Shown here: one piece after another, positions 31,116-38,260 of the stretch
Layout: every line of letters begins with the position of its first letter
Numbering within the stretch: position 1 is the stretch's first letter
IMG/VR virus record: IMGVR_UViG_3300047678_000019
Location: 1-38,373 of that record
Strand: one strand, 5' to 3'
From: a virus
DNA length: 38,373 nt
The notes under the pieces: model-generated
The model's database searches: none
What the model was told of the DNA's origin: nothing
What the model saw: the letters and a program-made list of their open reading frames with translations, nothing else
Position numbers and translations under genes: made by a program

Positions 31116-31729
31116 GGCGTGCCTCCAAGCATTTCAGGGCAGACCCTGAGATTTTTTTCGATCCATTTATCCGGCAGTGTTTGGCTCTTGTGCAGATTGC
31201 AGGCCGCGCATGCGATTCTTAAATTTGTGAGAACGTGCGCGCCGCCTTTTGATAGCGGGAAGAAATGATCCACATGATATTTTTTGGCGCAGTCATCGCC
31301 GCAATAAAAACAAACTTTCGGCTGCATAGAAGCCCAAGCCAACAGCATGCTGCCGCTTATGCCGTTATCCTCTATCGCGCGCCGCCTCGATTTATAAGAA
31401 TTGCTAATAGCCGTGCGTTTTTCAGGATTTAACTTCGACCATTTCGCGGCCCGTTCACTAATCAGCGCCAGCCTTGGTTTTGCATATTCAGATTGCTTCG
31501 CCAGTATGCGTTCGGAGTTATTTTGGTAATGAGATTTGAAATAACCGGATGCAACTTTTGCTGTTGTTTTCGCTTTGGCACAGATAACGCACGCACCCGA
31601 TCGGGTGTATCGCTCGCCCACATGCCCGTTTGGACAATGCGAAAGGCTAAAATATTTATTTAAACCTAACCCGATCGCTTCTTTACGCGCTATGCCAGCC
31701 GCTTTGAGTTTTAGCGTTCTTTCTTTCAA
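31112..31729 (-). CDS. HNH endonuclease
   Basis: A 205-residue nuclease. The N-terminal zinc finger has HCPNGHVGERYTRSGACVICAKAK. The C-terminal HNH domain reads CFYCGDD, then YHVDHFFPLSKGGAHVLTNLRIACAACNLHKSQTLP, with the HNH His pair, the Asn and two CxxC knuckles for structural zinc. The middle is Lys/Arg/Ser-rich. The DNA looks more AT-rich than its neighbours. It is set between the metallophosphoesterase and lysis genes with ATGA overlaps. It could be a free-standing homing-type endonuclease or take part in DNA packaging; the latter is less likely as it is far from the terminase. Confidence 0.88.
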   Translation of the reverse strand: MKERTLKLKAAGIARKEAIGLGLNKYFSLSHCPNGHVGERYTRSGACVICAKAKTTAKVASGYFKSHYQNNSERILAKQSEYAKPRLALISERAAKWSKLNPEKRTAISNSYKSRRRAIEDNGISGSMLLAWASMQPKVCFYCGDDCAKKYHVDHFFPLSKGGAHVLTNLRIACAACNLHKSQTLPDKWIEKNLRVCPEMLGGTP

Positions 31730-32907
31730 GCAGATGCCAGCATCTTGCTTGATACACGGACTCGGCCAACCTCACCGAACCTTTTTGAATAGGTGATGAC
31801 CTGTGCCGACCTGTCACTGATCCAGCCGCCGCGCGAGGAATACGCATCAGGCGCAGCGAGCGTTTGGTGCTGCTCGACAATCATCAGATTGTTTTCTTTG
31901 ATGTCCTGATGGTGCATGTGGCCCATGTGGGCGTATGCGTATTTCGTGCGCCCGAACACCTCGCGGAACTTCGCAGCGAATACCGTTTCAATGTTCGCGG
32001 GCTTGCGTTTGTGGCCGTGATGGAAGAACAGGGCCGTCGAGCCATGCTCAACGCAGTAATACGGATCGGGCGATAAATCCACGGTGATTCGTGGCTCGTC
32101 GCTGTATAGCGATGAAAGCAGTTCACGCATCCAGACCGAAGATGCGGGGTCGTGATTGCCTTCGGCTGCGATGACATGCACTTTCTTGTGCTTGGCGAGG
32201 AGCATTGCAATGACCCGGCGCATGACGCGAATCTGTACGCGGACTAATTTTTGGAATCTTGTATCGGCGTCGAGCAGATGCTTCGAGGCCGGTGTCACCG
32301 CGTCCATGCCGTCCCAATGTCCCATGTCTCCGAGTTGGCAGAAAACAGCCAGTTCGGAATCAGGGCTTTGTGCAATCGCGGCAGAGAACCAATCCACCAG
32401 CATGTTCTCGGCAATCTTTACGTCCCAATCAGCGCCGGTTTCTTCGCCCCAGCTCAACATCCCCAAATGGAAATCGGTGATAACGTAGACGTTTACCAAG
32501 TCGCTTAATGTCGTTGATGGCGCACGTTGGGCCTTAACTGGCTTGATGGACTCAGCCATCGCAGCAACAACTTCCCGCATCATCGCTTCGCGCTGAACAT
32601 CGTCCTCGCGGGTCTTGACCCACTGGCCTTTGATCTCGCCGTCTTCGCCGTACAGCGTTGACACGCCCTTGACGGTGAAGCCTGGCGCTACGGGATGCGT
32701 GAGGCCGTGAGCCGGCGCATCGCCTTGAAGCGCCGCCCTGCGTTTCAGGATCAGCAGGCCATTTTGTAGAACGCGAAGCTGGATGCCGAGTGACTTGGCC
32801 GCTTGGTCGAGTGTGGTGGTTTTCTTTACCGCGTCGAGATACCGGATCTGACCCTGCGATGTTGCGTATGGCCGGAGTGTTTCGTAATCGGTTTGACGCA
32901 GAGCCAC
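31726..32907 (-). CDS. Metallophosphoesterase with N-terminal HTH
   Basis: A 393-residue protein. Residues 1-60 contain a homeodomain-like HTH (TTTLDQAAKSLGIQLRVLQNGLLILKRRA). From about 138 is a calcineurin-type phosphoesterase with the full metal set: DFHLG, QLGDMGHWDG, AEGNHDP, FFHHGHKRK and HMGHMHH. The substrate is unknown; the DNA-binding-like N-terminus suggests a nucleic-acid or nucleotide substrate. It starts with GTG at 32907, overlapping the previous stop (TAGTG), and has a GAGGCT Shine-Dalgarno. Confidence 0.87.
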   Translation of the reverse strand: MALRQTDYETLRPYATSQGQIRYLDAVKKTTTLDQAAKSLGIQLRVLQNGLLILKRRAALQGDAPAHGLTHPVAPGFTVKGVSTLYGEDGEIKGQWVKTREDDVQREAMMREVVAAMAESIKPVKAQRAPSTTLSDLVNVYVITDFHLGMLSWGEETGADWDVKIAENMLVDWFSAAIAQSPDSELAVFCQLGDMGHWDGMDAVTPASKHLLDADTRFQKLVRVQIRVMRRVIAMLLAKHKKVHVIAAEGNHDPASSVWMRELLSSLYSDEPRITVDLSPDPYYCVEHGSTALFFHHGHKRKPANIETVFAAKFREVFGRTKYAYAHMGHMHHQDIKENNLMIVEQHQTLAAPDAYSSRGGWISDRSAQVITYSKRFGEVGRVRVSSKMLASA

Positions 32908-33320
32908 TACAGCCTCAGCGTCCGAATCTTGCCGCCGCAGTTCGGGTCGAACTGACAGGCGATGTCTACGGCTTTCTTGGCCGTAGCGCCTGCCGACATC
33001 GCGCCGATGGCGTAACGGCTGCCGCAGCCAATCGCGGCGGGGTGTGTGATGTGCAGGGTTTGCTGTTCATCCCACAAGTGCGCCATGCCGTCCGGCGTGA
33101 CAATCAGAATATGGCAATCCGTGATCGGTGGAGCCTTGCCGATGCTCCCCGCCTTGAACCACTTTAGAAAATCCGCGCATTGATTCGACGCGCCCGATGC
33201 GCCGATGAGGTGGCCGCGCATCCGGTGGATTTTTATATCCTCGGTGGCGACGATGCCCTCATCCAACATCACCCGACTTTCTGCCGCCATCACGCCGTCC
33301 TTGTAAGCGATACAAGTCAT
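32907..33320 (-). CDS. Ntn-hydrolase (HslV/proteasome-beta-like)
   Basis: A 137-residue protein that begins MTCIAYKDGVMAAESR. After Met removal the N-terminal Thr would be the nucleophile, as in HslV and proteasome beta subunits. By alignment by eye, the position of HslV Asp17 is Glu13 here (AAESR, counted from Thr1) and that of Lys33 is Lys29 (DIKIHR). The GASGASNQCADFLKWF segment matches the Gly-rich strand and helix of the fold. Similar proteins occur in other proteobacterial phages, with no clear role. It is the first late gene after the terminator-rich spacer. Confidence 0.72.
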   Translation of the reverse strand: MTCIAYKDGVMAAESRVMLDEGIVATEDIKIHRMRGHLIGASGASNQCADFLKWFKAGSIGKAPPITDCHILIVTPDGMAHLWDEQQTLHITHPAAIGCGSRYAIGAMSAGATAKKAVDIACQFDPNCGGKIRTLRL

Positions 33321-33335
33321 AGAGCCTCGGCGCGA

Positions 33336-33364
33336 TTGAAAATAAAGACCGCTGTGGGCGGTCT
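33336..33364 (-). terminator. Terminator hairpin before the Ntn-hydrolase gene
   Basis: A perfect 7-bp stem AGACCGC (33346-33352) and GCGGTCT (33358-33364) with a 5-base loop is followed on the minus strand by TTTATTTTC (33345-33337). It sits 16 bases before the Ntn-hydrolase start, so late transcription must read through it or begin nearby. Confidence 0.75.
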
Positions 33365-33520
33365 GCCCCTGTTCGATAAATCGAAACGTGAGAGGCGTGG
33401 TGATACATGTCCCAGCCCTTTAACCGACGCGGGTGGGTGGCGTGCCGCGCTATGGCGGTCTGTGTGGGCGCGTGAGCGCCAGTGCGGGACTCAGCCGGAC
33501 AACCGGCGAATCTTCGCAAA

Positions 33521-33551
33521 TAGAAAAGCCGCCCCATGATTCGAGGCGGCT
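33521..33551 (-). terminator. Second hairpin in the late-control region
   Basis: A perfect 7-bp stem AGCCGCC (33527-33533) and GGCGGCT (33545-33551) with an 11-base loop is followed on the minus strand by TTTCTATTT. It is a weaker terminator candidate than its two neighbours. Confidence 0.6.
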
Positions 33552-33598
33552 CGTGTGCCGTTAAGATTCGCGAAATCATCCTGTGCGGCGGCAAAACG

Positions 33599-33624
33599 AA
33601 AAAACCCGCCACTTGGACGGGTTC
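33599..33624 (-). terminator. Terminator after the HTH gene
   Basis: On the minus strand AACCCGTCC pairs with GGCGGGTT across a short loop (8 pairs with one G-T), followed by six Ts (33604-33599). It lies just after the HTH gene stop at 33636 and would end early rightward transcription unless antiterminated. Confidence 0.78.
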
Positions 33625-33635
33625 TTCTGCTATTC

Positions 33636-33917
33636 CTATGAGTCGGAATTGGCAGGATGAGAATTTATACCATGCTTTCCGGCACGAATACCTATCGTTT
33701 TCTGTGTTTGCGCATGTGCCAGCATTTCCAAGCAATATTGTGCGGTATACGGGATCGGACGCCTGCCGCTGAACCATTCGAGAATCGCCGTTTCACTCTT
33801 GCCGATACGGTGTGCAAATTGTTTCTTTTGTAACCCCGAAGCTCTCAGCAATCGGTGGAGGTAGCCGCATTCTGGATTGTGGCGGCTCGACTCAGGCGTA
33901 TGCAAAGTCGCGCTCAT
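33636..33917 (-). CDS. XRE-type HTH protein
   Basis: A 93-residue protein with a central helix-turn-helix (LHRLLRASGLQKKQFAHRIGKSETAILEWFSGRRPIP, about residues 20-56) and a helical C-terminus. The ATG at 33917 gives MSATLHTPESSRHNP; it overlaps the upstream gene by 26 bases. Longer in-frame starts exist but lie deeper in that gene. As the last gene before the terminator cluster and late operon, it may regulate the early-late switch; this is inferred from place. Confidence 0.65.
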   Translation of the reverse strand: MSATLHTPESSRHNPECGYLHRLLRASGLQKKQFAHRIGKSETAILEWFSGRRPIPYTAQYCLEMLAHAQTQKTIGIRAGKHGINSHPANSDS

Positions 33918-34332
33918 ATTCTTGGGCGGCATAGTCGAAGATGATTTCATCAATGTACTGCTTCACTTCCTTTCGCATGGCGCGGATCATGGCTTCATGG
34001 GTGAGTTCCATTTCGTCCAAGTGCCAATCCAGAAAATCAGCGATACGTTGCCACGTTGCCATTTTCTCGTATCGGGCCAGCATCATCTGCTGGCGTCGGC
34101 GGTTGTGGATCGCAACAAGTCCTTCGATGAAAATATAAATGCCCTGCCCGTCTGCAATCACAGCCGACACTTCTGCATAGGTCGGGTCGCTATGAGTGCC
34201 GGGGTCACGCGCCAGCCGGACGGCGTTCTCAAAATCCACCGAGCCGCCCCAGCCCTGCCCTTGTTTCTTCGTCCTGCGCCAGCCGCCCCAATCCTGCAAA
34301 AGCCGAATCATCGGGTTCTCGGTCTTACGCAC
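33892..34332 (-). CDS. Possible Q-like late antitermination regulator
   Basis: A 146-residue protein starting at GTG 34332, chosen because GGAGG lies 6 bases upstream and the frame upstream only shadows the VRR-NUC gene. It reads MRKTENPMIRLLQDWGGWRRTKKQ, then a helical body (EVSAVIADGQGIYIFIEGLVAIHNRRRQQMMLARYEKMATWQRIADFLDW). The N-terminal LLQDWGGW and helical repeats recall Q/ArpU-type antiterminators, and it stands where lambda Q stands, before the terminator-rich late region. The match is by pattern only. Confidence 0.5.
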   Translation of the reverse strand: MRKTENPMIRLLQDWGGWRRTKKQGQGWGGSVDFENAVRLARDPGTHSDPTYAEVSAVIADGQGIYIFIEGLVAIHNRRRQQMMLARYEKMATWQRIADFLDWHLDEMELTHEAMIRAMRKEVKQYIDEIIFDYAAQEYERDFAYA

Positions 34333-34603
34333 GGACTGCCTCCAATGCCTGTTCTGGACTCTCGACAACGGCAACGTGGCCGCGCCATGCGTCATGCCAT
34401 TTCCATTCATCATCAGTGAGCTTCCTCGCGCTTGGTGGTTTTGATCCATCTTTAACTTCGAGCAGCCAAACTTTTCCATGTTTTCCAACCGTCAAATCTG
34501 GAAATCCTTTTCCGACCATATGCGTTGGCGTCACCGAGTAACCCGCCTTGCGGAGCATCGCCACGATTTCAGATTGATTGGCGTCGGTTCTCGCTGCCCT
34601 CAT
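34325..34603 (-). CDS. VRR-NUC-type nuclease
   Basis: A 92-residue PD-(D/E)xK nuclease of the VRR-NUC type: NQSEIVAMLRKAGYSVTPTHMVGKGFPDLTVG, then VWLLEVKDG. The Asp of FPDL and Glu-Val-Lys form the metal site. Such stand-alone domains in phages process branched DNA and often replace RusA-type resolvases in the nin-like region. It is coupled to the Ref-like nuclease gene upstream by ATGA. Confidence 0.85.
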   Translation of the reverse strand: MRAARTDANQSEIVAMLRKAGYSVTPTHMVGKGFPDLTVGKHGKVWLLEVKDGSKPPSARKLTDDEWKWHDAWRGHVAVVESPEQALEAVRA

Positions 34604-34950
34604 GCGCGCCTCGGCACGAGCTTGGCGCTGCGCTTGTATCCGCGAACCGCTTTTCGCTTAACAGATAGCGCCCACAGGTCGAGGCCGAGGGCCTTGGCGA
34701 TAGCGTCTACAAAGCTGCGCTGCTTTCCGTAGGCGGCTTCCCAACCGCGAACGCCGACGCTATGAATGCCAGCTTTGCCGGTGTGGTGATAGATGCACAG
34801 CGGGATCGCCAGCCAATCAGAATTTTTCTGCGCCATGCCCGCATGAATTCCCATGTCAGCGATGGAGCCGCCGCGAACGTGGTGCGCTTGCGCTGGCTGG
34901 CCGCAGACGCAGCAACCGAGGTCGCGCACACGGTCTAGGTGCGGGATCAT
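34600..34950 (-). CDS. Ref-like RecA-dependent nuclease (HNH)
   Basis: A 116-residue protein with the Ref/RecA-dependent nuclease pattern: CCVCGQPAQAHHVRGG, then MAQKNSDWLAIPLCIYHHTGKAGIHSVGVRGWEAAYGKQ. The CxxC, HH and later C-HH form an HNH-like zinc/metal site. In phage P1, Ref cuts DNA at RecA-made displacement loops. It lies between DUF3310 and VRR-NUC in the nin-like recombination segment. Confidence 0.82.
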   Translation of the reverse strand: MIPHLDRVRDLGCCVCGQPAQAHHVRGGSIADMGIHAGMAQKNSDWLAIPLCIYHHTGKAGIHSVGVRGWEAAYGKQRSFVDAIAKALGLDLWALSVKRKAVRGYKRSAKLVPRRA

Positions 34951-35165
34951 GGTTCACCCCCAAGCCGTTTTATTTCGTCAGCGATGTACCAACGAGCTTT
35001 CTGCAAATCCTCAATCAGCTTGGCGTCGCCGTCTTTCAACCCTGCACGCCAGAGATACTTGATGGCGTTGCCGATGTTGAAATTGCGATGACGGGTAATC
35101 TGAATGCACTCAACGCCGCTAGGGTCGCTGGTGTAATGTTTCGGATGGTCAACGGCTTCGGTCAT
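34947..35165 (-). CDS. DUF3310 protein
   Basis: A 72-residue DUF3310 protein, recognised from HPKHYTSDPSGVECIQITRHRNFNIGNAIKYLWRAGLKDGDAKLIEDLQKARWYI. Family members are common in phages and are sometimes labelled nucleotide-kinase-like; the activity is not established. ATGA overlaps join it to NinB and the Ref-like gene. Confidence 0.85.
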   Translation of the reverse strand: MTEAVDHPKHYTSDPSGVECIQITRHRNFNIGNAIKYLWRAGLKDGDAKLIEDLQKARWYIADEIKRLGGEP

Positions 35166-35521
35166 GCAGCCTCCTTGTATTGCTCATACGCTTTGAGTTT
35201 TGGATCAGTCCAGCGAACGCCCTTGGAGTCTCCAAAGAACTGGATGACTTCGATCAGCGAGGCCATCTTGCGAACGCCCATTTTTCGCGTGCGCGTGCCA
35301 AGCAGCACATAGCCGCCATCAATGCCCTGCGCCATTCGCTGTGATTTTTCGAGGCTGGCCGTGAACACGTTTTTCCAGCTTTCGGTGTCCATCTTCACAA
35401 CGTCCATTCGGCCATCAAACATCACCGGCCAGAGGACTTGCTTCGATACGTCGCCCAACATCGCCCACATGCGGGCGTTCTGTTCTAGGCTGCGGATCTC
35501 GGCTTCTGTGGGTTCGGTCAT
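35162..35521 (-). CDS. ninB: NinB-like recombination protein
   Basis: A 119-residue NinB relative: IRSLEQNARMWAMLGDVSKQV, then ESWKNVFTASLEKSQRMAQGIDGGYVLLGTRTRKM and LIEVIQFFGDSKGVRW. Lambda NinB (Orf) is a single-strand DNA-binding recombination mediator that helps load strands past SSB. Here it directly follows the helicase gene with an ATGA overlap, as in lambda-like nin regions. Confidence 0.88.
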   Translation of the reverse strand: MTEPTEAEIRSLEQNARMWAMLGDVSKQVLWPVMFDGRMDVVKMDTESWKNVFTASLEKSQRMAQGIDGGYVLLGTRTRKMGVRKMASLIEVIQFFGDSKGVRWTDPKLKAYEQYKEAA

Positions 35522-36843
35522 GCGACGTCCTGCCAGTGCTGAGGCACATCACGCGCTTGTGCAATCTCGCGTATCCGCTGGTTCTGCCCGTTGAATTCGA
35601 TCTGTTCGCTGAACCAACCGACTCGGCCATTGCGATTTTTCAGCAGGCCCACCTGCAACTGCTTGACGGTTTCGTCGCGCTTGTCGGCGTCAACGTGCAG
35701 GAACAATGCGGCATCTAGGTCTTGCTCGATATTGCCGCTGTCTCTGAGGTCGTGAAGCCCCGGCTTGCGGCCCTGCGTCTCGCTGTTGCGCGAGAGCTGC
35801 GAGAGTGCAATCACCGCAATGCCGAGTCGCTTGGCGGCTTGCTTGAGGCTGCGCGTGATGAATCCGATTTGATCGTTGCGGCTGTTGAATTTCTGAGTCT
35901 CGATAAGGCCGATGTGATCCACCGCAGCCCACTCAATGCCGTACTTGTGTTTGTGCGCGGCCATCTGCGCGATGATTCCGTTGAGGCTGTACGTTTCTGT
36001 ATCCACCCACAGCGGAATGCCTGAGAGAGAATCTGAGGCGTTCATGGCATCGTTGATGTCAGGCTCTAGGCCCATGCTGATTTTGGTCAAGTTGCCGCCG
36101 GATGCGTTCGCCAGCGCGCGCAGGATGAGTTCATCGCCGCCCATTTCGAGTGAGCAAATCAAACCGGCGTGGCCCTTGCTGGCGGCGTGGACTCCGATCT
36201 GATTTAGCAGCGCGGTCTTGCCGCATCCCGGCCTTGCGGCGATGCCGTACAGCCGTTGTTTTTGCAGCCCGCCGGTTCTGCTGTCGAGTGCGGGTATTCC
36301 CGTAGAAACCCCAGAGATACCGCCCGACGCGCGCCGAGCTTTTGCCGCTTCGATGCTGGCCTCTGCTTCGGCGTAGAGTTCCACGAATCGCTTGGACTTG
36401 GCCGATACGCTGCGCGTGATCTGTTCGACGCCCTGAGCCAGAGTTGCGGCGAGAGTTTCGGCGTCATCCGTCCATGCCGACGTTCCGATTTGTCCGGCCA
36501 GTGCAATCAGAGCGCGGCGCTGCGATTGTTCGCGGACGATCTTGGCGTGGCTGAGAATGTTCACCGCGCTCGGCGTGTCGTTCGCCAGAGTGCCGATGTA
36601 GCTCAAGCCGCCAGCGTTTTCCAGCGTACCGGCATCACGCAAAGCGTCTGCGAGTGTGACGAAACCGATGGGCTTGCGGGCAACGTGCAGCGAAACGATA
36701 GCGGAGAAAATCAACTGGTGATCGTGCCGGTAGAAATCTTCGGCGGTGATTTGTCCGAACACTTCGTCAGCGGCGTTGGCGTCGAGCATCAGGCCACCAA
36801 GAACCCACTGCTCTGCTTCGTTGCTGTGAGGTGGGGTTTTCAT
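35518..36843 (-). CDS. DnaB-type replicative helicase
   Basis: A 441-residue helicase. The N-terminal primase/loader-interacting domain reads NEAEQWVLGGLMLDANAADEVFGQITAEDFYRHDHQLIF. The RecA-like motor has Walker A ARPGCGKT (about 203-210), SLEMGGDE (motif 1a), AVDHIGLIE (Walker B-like) and the H3/H4-type IALSQLSRNSETQGRKPGLHDLRDSGNIEQDLDAALFL. The phage therefore brings its own helicase, as P22 does with gp12, instead of a lambda P loader. It is coupled to the initiator gene before it. Confidence 0.95.
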   Translation of the reverse strand: MKTPPHSNEAEQWVLGGLMLDANAADEVFGQITAEDFYRHDHQLIFSAIVSLHVARKPIGFVTLADALRDAGTLENAGGLSYIGTLANDTPSAVNILSHAKIVREQSQRRALIALAGQIGTSAWTDDAETLAATLAQGVEQITRSVSAKSKRFVELYAEAEASIEAAKARRASGGISGVSTGIPALDSRTGGLQKQRLYGIAARPGCGKTALLNQIGVHAASKGHAGLICSLEMGGDELILRALANASGGNLTKISMGLEPDINDAMNASDSLSGIPLWVDTETYSLNGIIAQMAAHKHKYGIEWAAVDHIGLIETQKFNSRNDQIGFITRSLKQAAKRLGIAVIALSQLSRNSETQGRKPGLHDLRDSGNIEQDLDAALFLHVDADKRDETVKQLQVGLLKNRNGRVGWFSEQIEFNGQNQRIREIAQARDVPQHWQDVA

Positions 36844-37673
36844 CAGTAGTATTCCCCGACAGCTAGGCGGGTTTCGTGAACCGGAGCCGACTTAGGCTTA
36901 GGCTCTGCCGCCGCATCCCATGCGTTTTTGAATGGCTCATCGGGGCCAAAGAATCGCTTGGCCTGCATGATGAATTCAGTTCCAATCTTTCCGTCCTGTT
37001 CGCAGCGCACGGCATAGCGGGCAACCCCGGCCAGCATTTCAAGCTCAGAGCGCCCAGCCTTGAGGCGAGCGTTCCACGCTTGGAAGGCGGTGCGCTTAGG
37101 GTTATCGCCGTGCCGCTTCGGGTAGCGATCCCATGCTTTCAAGAAAGTTTCCGAGTAGGCGTGGTCGTCAGACCCGCCAATAGCTTTTTCTTCTTCTTGG
37201 TTATTGGTTATTGTTTCTTGGTTCTGTTTGCCTTTCGTTTGGGTTTCGTTATTTTCATATTCCAACAACCCACTGGGTTCTGAAATTAAACCCACTGGGT
37301 TTTCTATAACTAACCCACTGGGTTTTGTTCCTTGTGGAACTTTTAATGAATTAGCTGGCCGTCCACCCTTCTTGCCGTTGGCTTTATTTTTCTCAGCGTT
37401 GTGCTGGTATTTGAGGATTTCTTCATCGCAGCGGATCTGTCGCAGCGTGTCACCGTCATGCGTGAAGAATTCATCTGCTACTGCTTTGACTGCGGCCCTC
37501 TCTGGCATGGTAGTTGCGCGAACCAATCGGCATAGTTTGTTGATGTCGGCTGGCAGCGGTTCTTCGCTGAGGTAATAGCGATCCAACATGCGGCGATAAA
37601 CCGCATCCTCTAGCAAACTCAGGTGAGAGGTTGCCGCGCTGTAGTCGCCTATGTTGTGTGGGTAGTAGTTCAT
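36843..37673 (-). CDS. Replication initiator (DUF1376, O-like) containing the origin
   Basis: A 276-residue protein. The N-terminal DUF1376 domain reads NYYPHNIGDYSAATSHLSLLEDAVYRRMLDRYYLSEEPLP. The middle (about 105-165) is a low-complexity linker whose DNA carries three iterons and an AT-rich tract. The C-terminal helical domain (TFLKAWDRYPKRHGDNPKRTAFQAWNARLKAG) resembles other phage replication proteins that contact the helicase. The layout, an initiator with the origin inside its own gene, matches lambda O. It is followed at once by the helicase. A GAGG Shine-Dalgarno lies 5 bases before the ATG. Confidence 0.85.
   Translation of the reverse strand: MNYYPHNIGDYSAATSHLSLLEDAVYRRMLDRYYLSEEPLPADINKLCRLVRATTMPERAAVKAVADEFFTHDGDTLRQIRCDEEILKYQHNAEKNKANGKKGGRPANSLKVPQGTKPSGLVIENPVGLISEPSGLLEYENNETQTKGKQNQETITNNQEEEKAIGGSDDHAYSETFLKAWDRYPKRHGDNPKRTAFQAWNARLKAGRSELEMLAGVARYAVRCEQDGKIGTEFIMQAKRFFGPDEPFKNAWDAAAEPKPKSAPVHETRLAVGEYY
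37183..37324. other. ori: Candidate replication origin: three iterons and AT-rich tract
   Basis: The 13-base dyad AACCCACTGGGTT occurs exactly at 37267-37279, 37289-37301 and 37312-37324, spaced 22 and 23 bases, so all lie on one face of the helix. An A/T-rich, pyrimidine/purine-skewed stretch lies beside them at about 37183-37265. Another dyad, GTTCC-TTGT-GGAAC, follows at 37327-37340. All are inside the initiator gene, as in lambda. Confidence 0.85.
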
Positions 37674-37680
37674 GCGATCC

Positions 37681-37773
37681 TCATGGACTCAAATAGCCCG
37701 CACGCCCAACCAGTGAGTCTCTGGCTGTCTCGCCGGTTGCAGACCGGCAATAAGGGCGGGGGTTAAAAATCAT
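37681..37773 (-). CDS. Possible 30-residue peptide
   Basis: MIFNPRPYCRSATGETARDS and ten more residues. Its ATG overlaps the stop of the gene before it (ATGA); the next real start is the initiator at 37673. No family is recognised. It could be a real peptide or only a coupling frame. Confidence 0.4.
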   Translation of the reverse strand: MIFNPRPYCRSATGETARDSLVGRAGYLSP

Positions 37774-37943
37774 GCCCGCCTGCACCTTTCCAACCGGCGC
37801 AGGTCTAGGGCTTGTTTGCGTGCGTCTGAGCGCGATTTCTTGAGCGCAATGCAGTCACGGACGCGGTTCATGTATTCGGGATGCGCCACTGGCGTATAGC
37901 GGCGCAGTAGGTCGGCCACGAAGATGCGGAGTTCTAGGATCAT
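37770..37943 (-). CDS. Unknown 57-residue basic protein
   Basis: A 57-residue helical, Arg/Lys-rich protein (MILELRIFVADLLRRYTPVA, ending RRLERCRRA). Its ATG overlaps the stop of the preceding gene. It lies in the short segment between the CII-like and replication genes, where lambda-like phages carry small accessory proteins. The function is unknown. Confidence 0.55.
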   Translation of the reverse strand: MILELRIFVADLLRRYTPVAHPEYMNRVRDCIALKKSRSDARKQALDLRRLERCRRA

Positions 37944-38260
37944 GCAAACCCCAATGTGGCCTGTCGCACCGACGAATCGGAATTGGCGGGTGATAATGTG
38001 CAGGGCGATTCTTGTCCGGCGTTCGCAGACAAATTTTTTATGATCTGCATAGCAATCGCCCGAATCGTTGGCATGTGCGGTTGATATGCGCTCGGAAGGC
38101 CGTTTGTGTATGCACGACGAGCCGCGTTATCCGGCAGGTCAGCGATGTGCTGGCCGTGCATCCACAAGATTCGATTTCCAGCGCACTCAATGCCGTTGCG
38201 GAAACAGTCGCAGGTGATGCGCCCCCATTGGTTGTGACAGGCTGGCCTGGGCGGGATCAT
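37940..38260 (-). CDS. Unknown early protein after CII
   Basis: A 106-residue protein, not recognised. It has four Cys in its first 31 residues (CHNQWGRITCDCFRNGIEC), which could bind a metal, and a Ser/Ala-rich C-terminal tail (ANSDSSVRQATLGFA). Its ATG overlaps the CII-like stop once the circle is closed. The first 44 bases are repeated at the window start, with a Lys/Arg difference at codon 5. Confidence 0.6.
   Translation of the reverse strand: MIPPRPACHNQWGRITCDCFRNGIECAGNRILWMHGQHIADLPDNAARRAYTNGLPSAYQPHMPTIRAIAMQIIKNLSANAGQESPCTLSPANSDSSVRQATLGFA

Larger units (their letters stand above)
33321..33635. other. Intergenic late-control region
   Basis: I see no convincing gene in this 315-base gap. 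It holds three minus-strand hairpins with T runs (listed separately) and a dyad TTCGAT-AA-ATCGAA at 33372-33385. It lies between the HTH/Q-like genes and the first late gene, where lambda has pR' and tR'. I could not pick a convincing sigma-70 promoter. An open frame on the minus strand (33259-33777) runs across it, but it overlaps real genes and has an unlikely composition. Confidence 0.6.

Noticed and set aside
33259-33777. 172-residue minus-strand frame across the late-control gap
   Set aside because: It overlaps the Ntn-hydrolase and HTH genes and runs through three terminator hairpins; composition is not protein-like.
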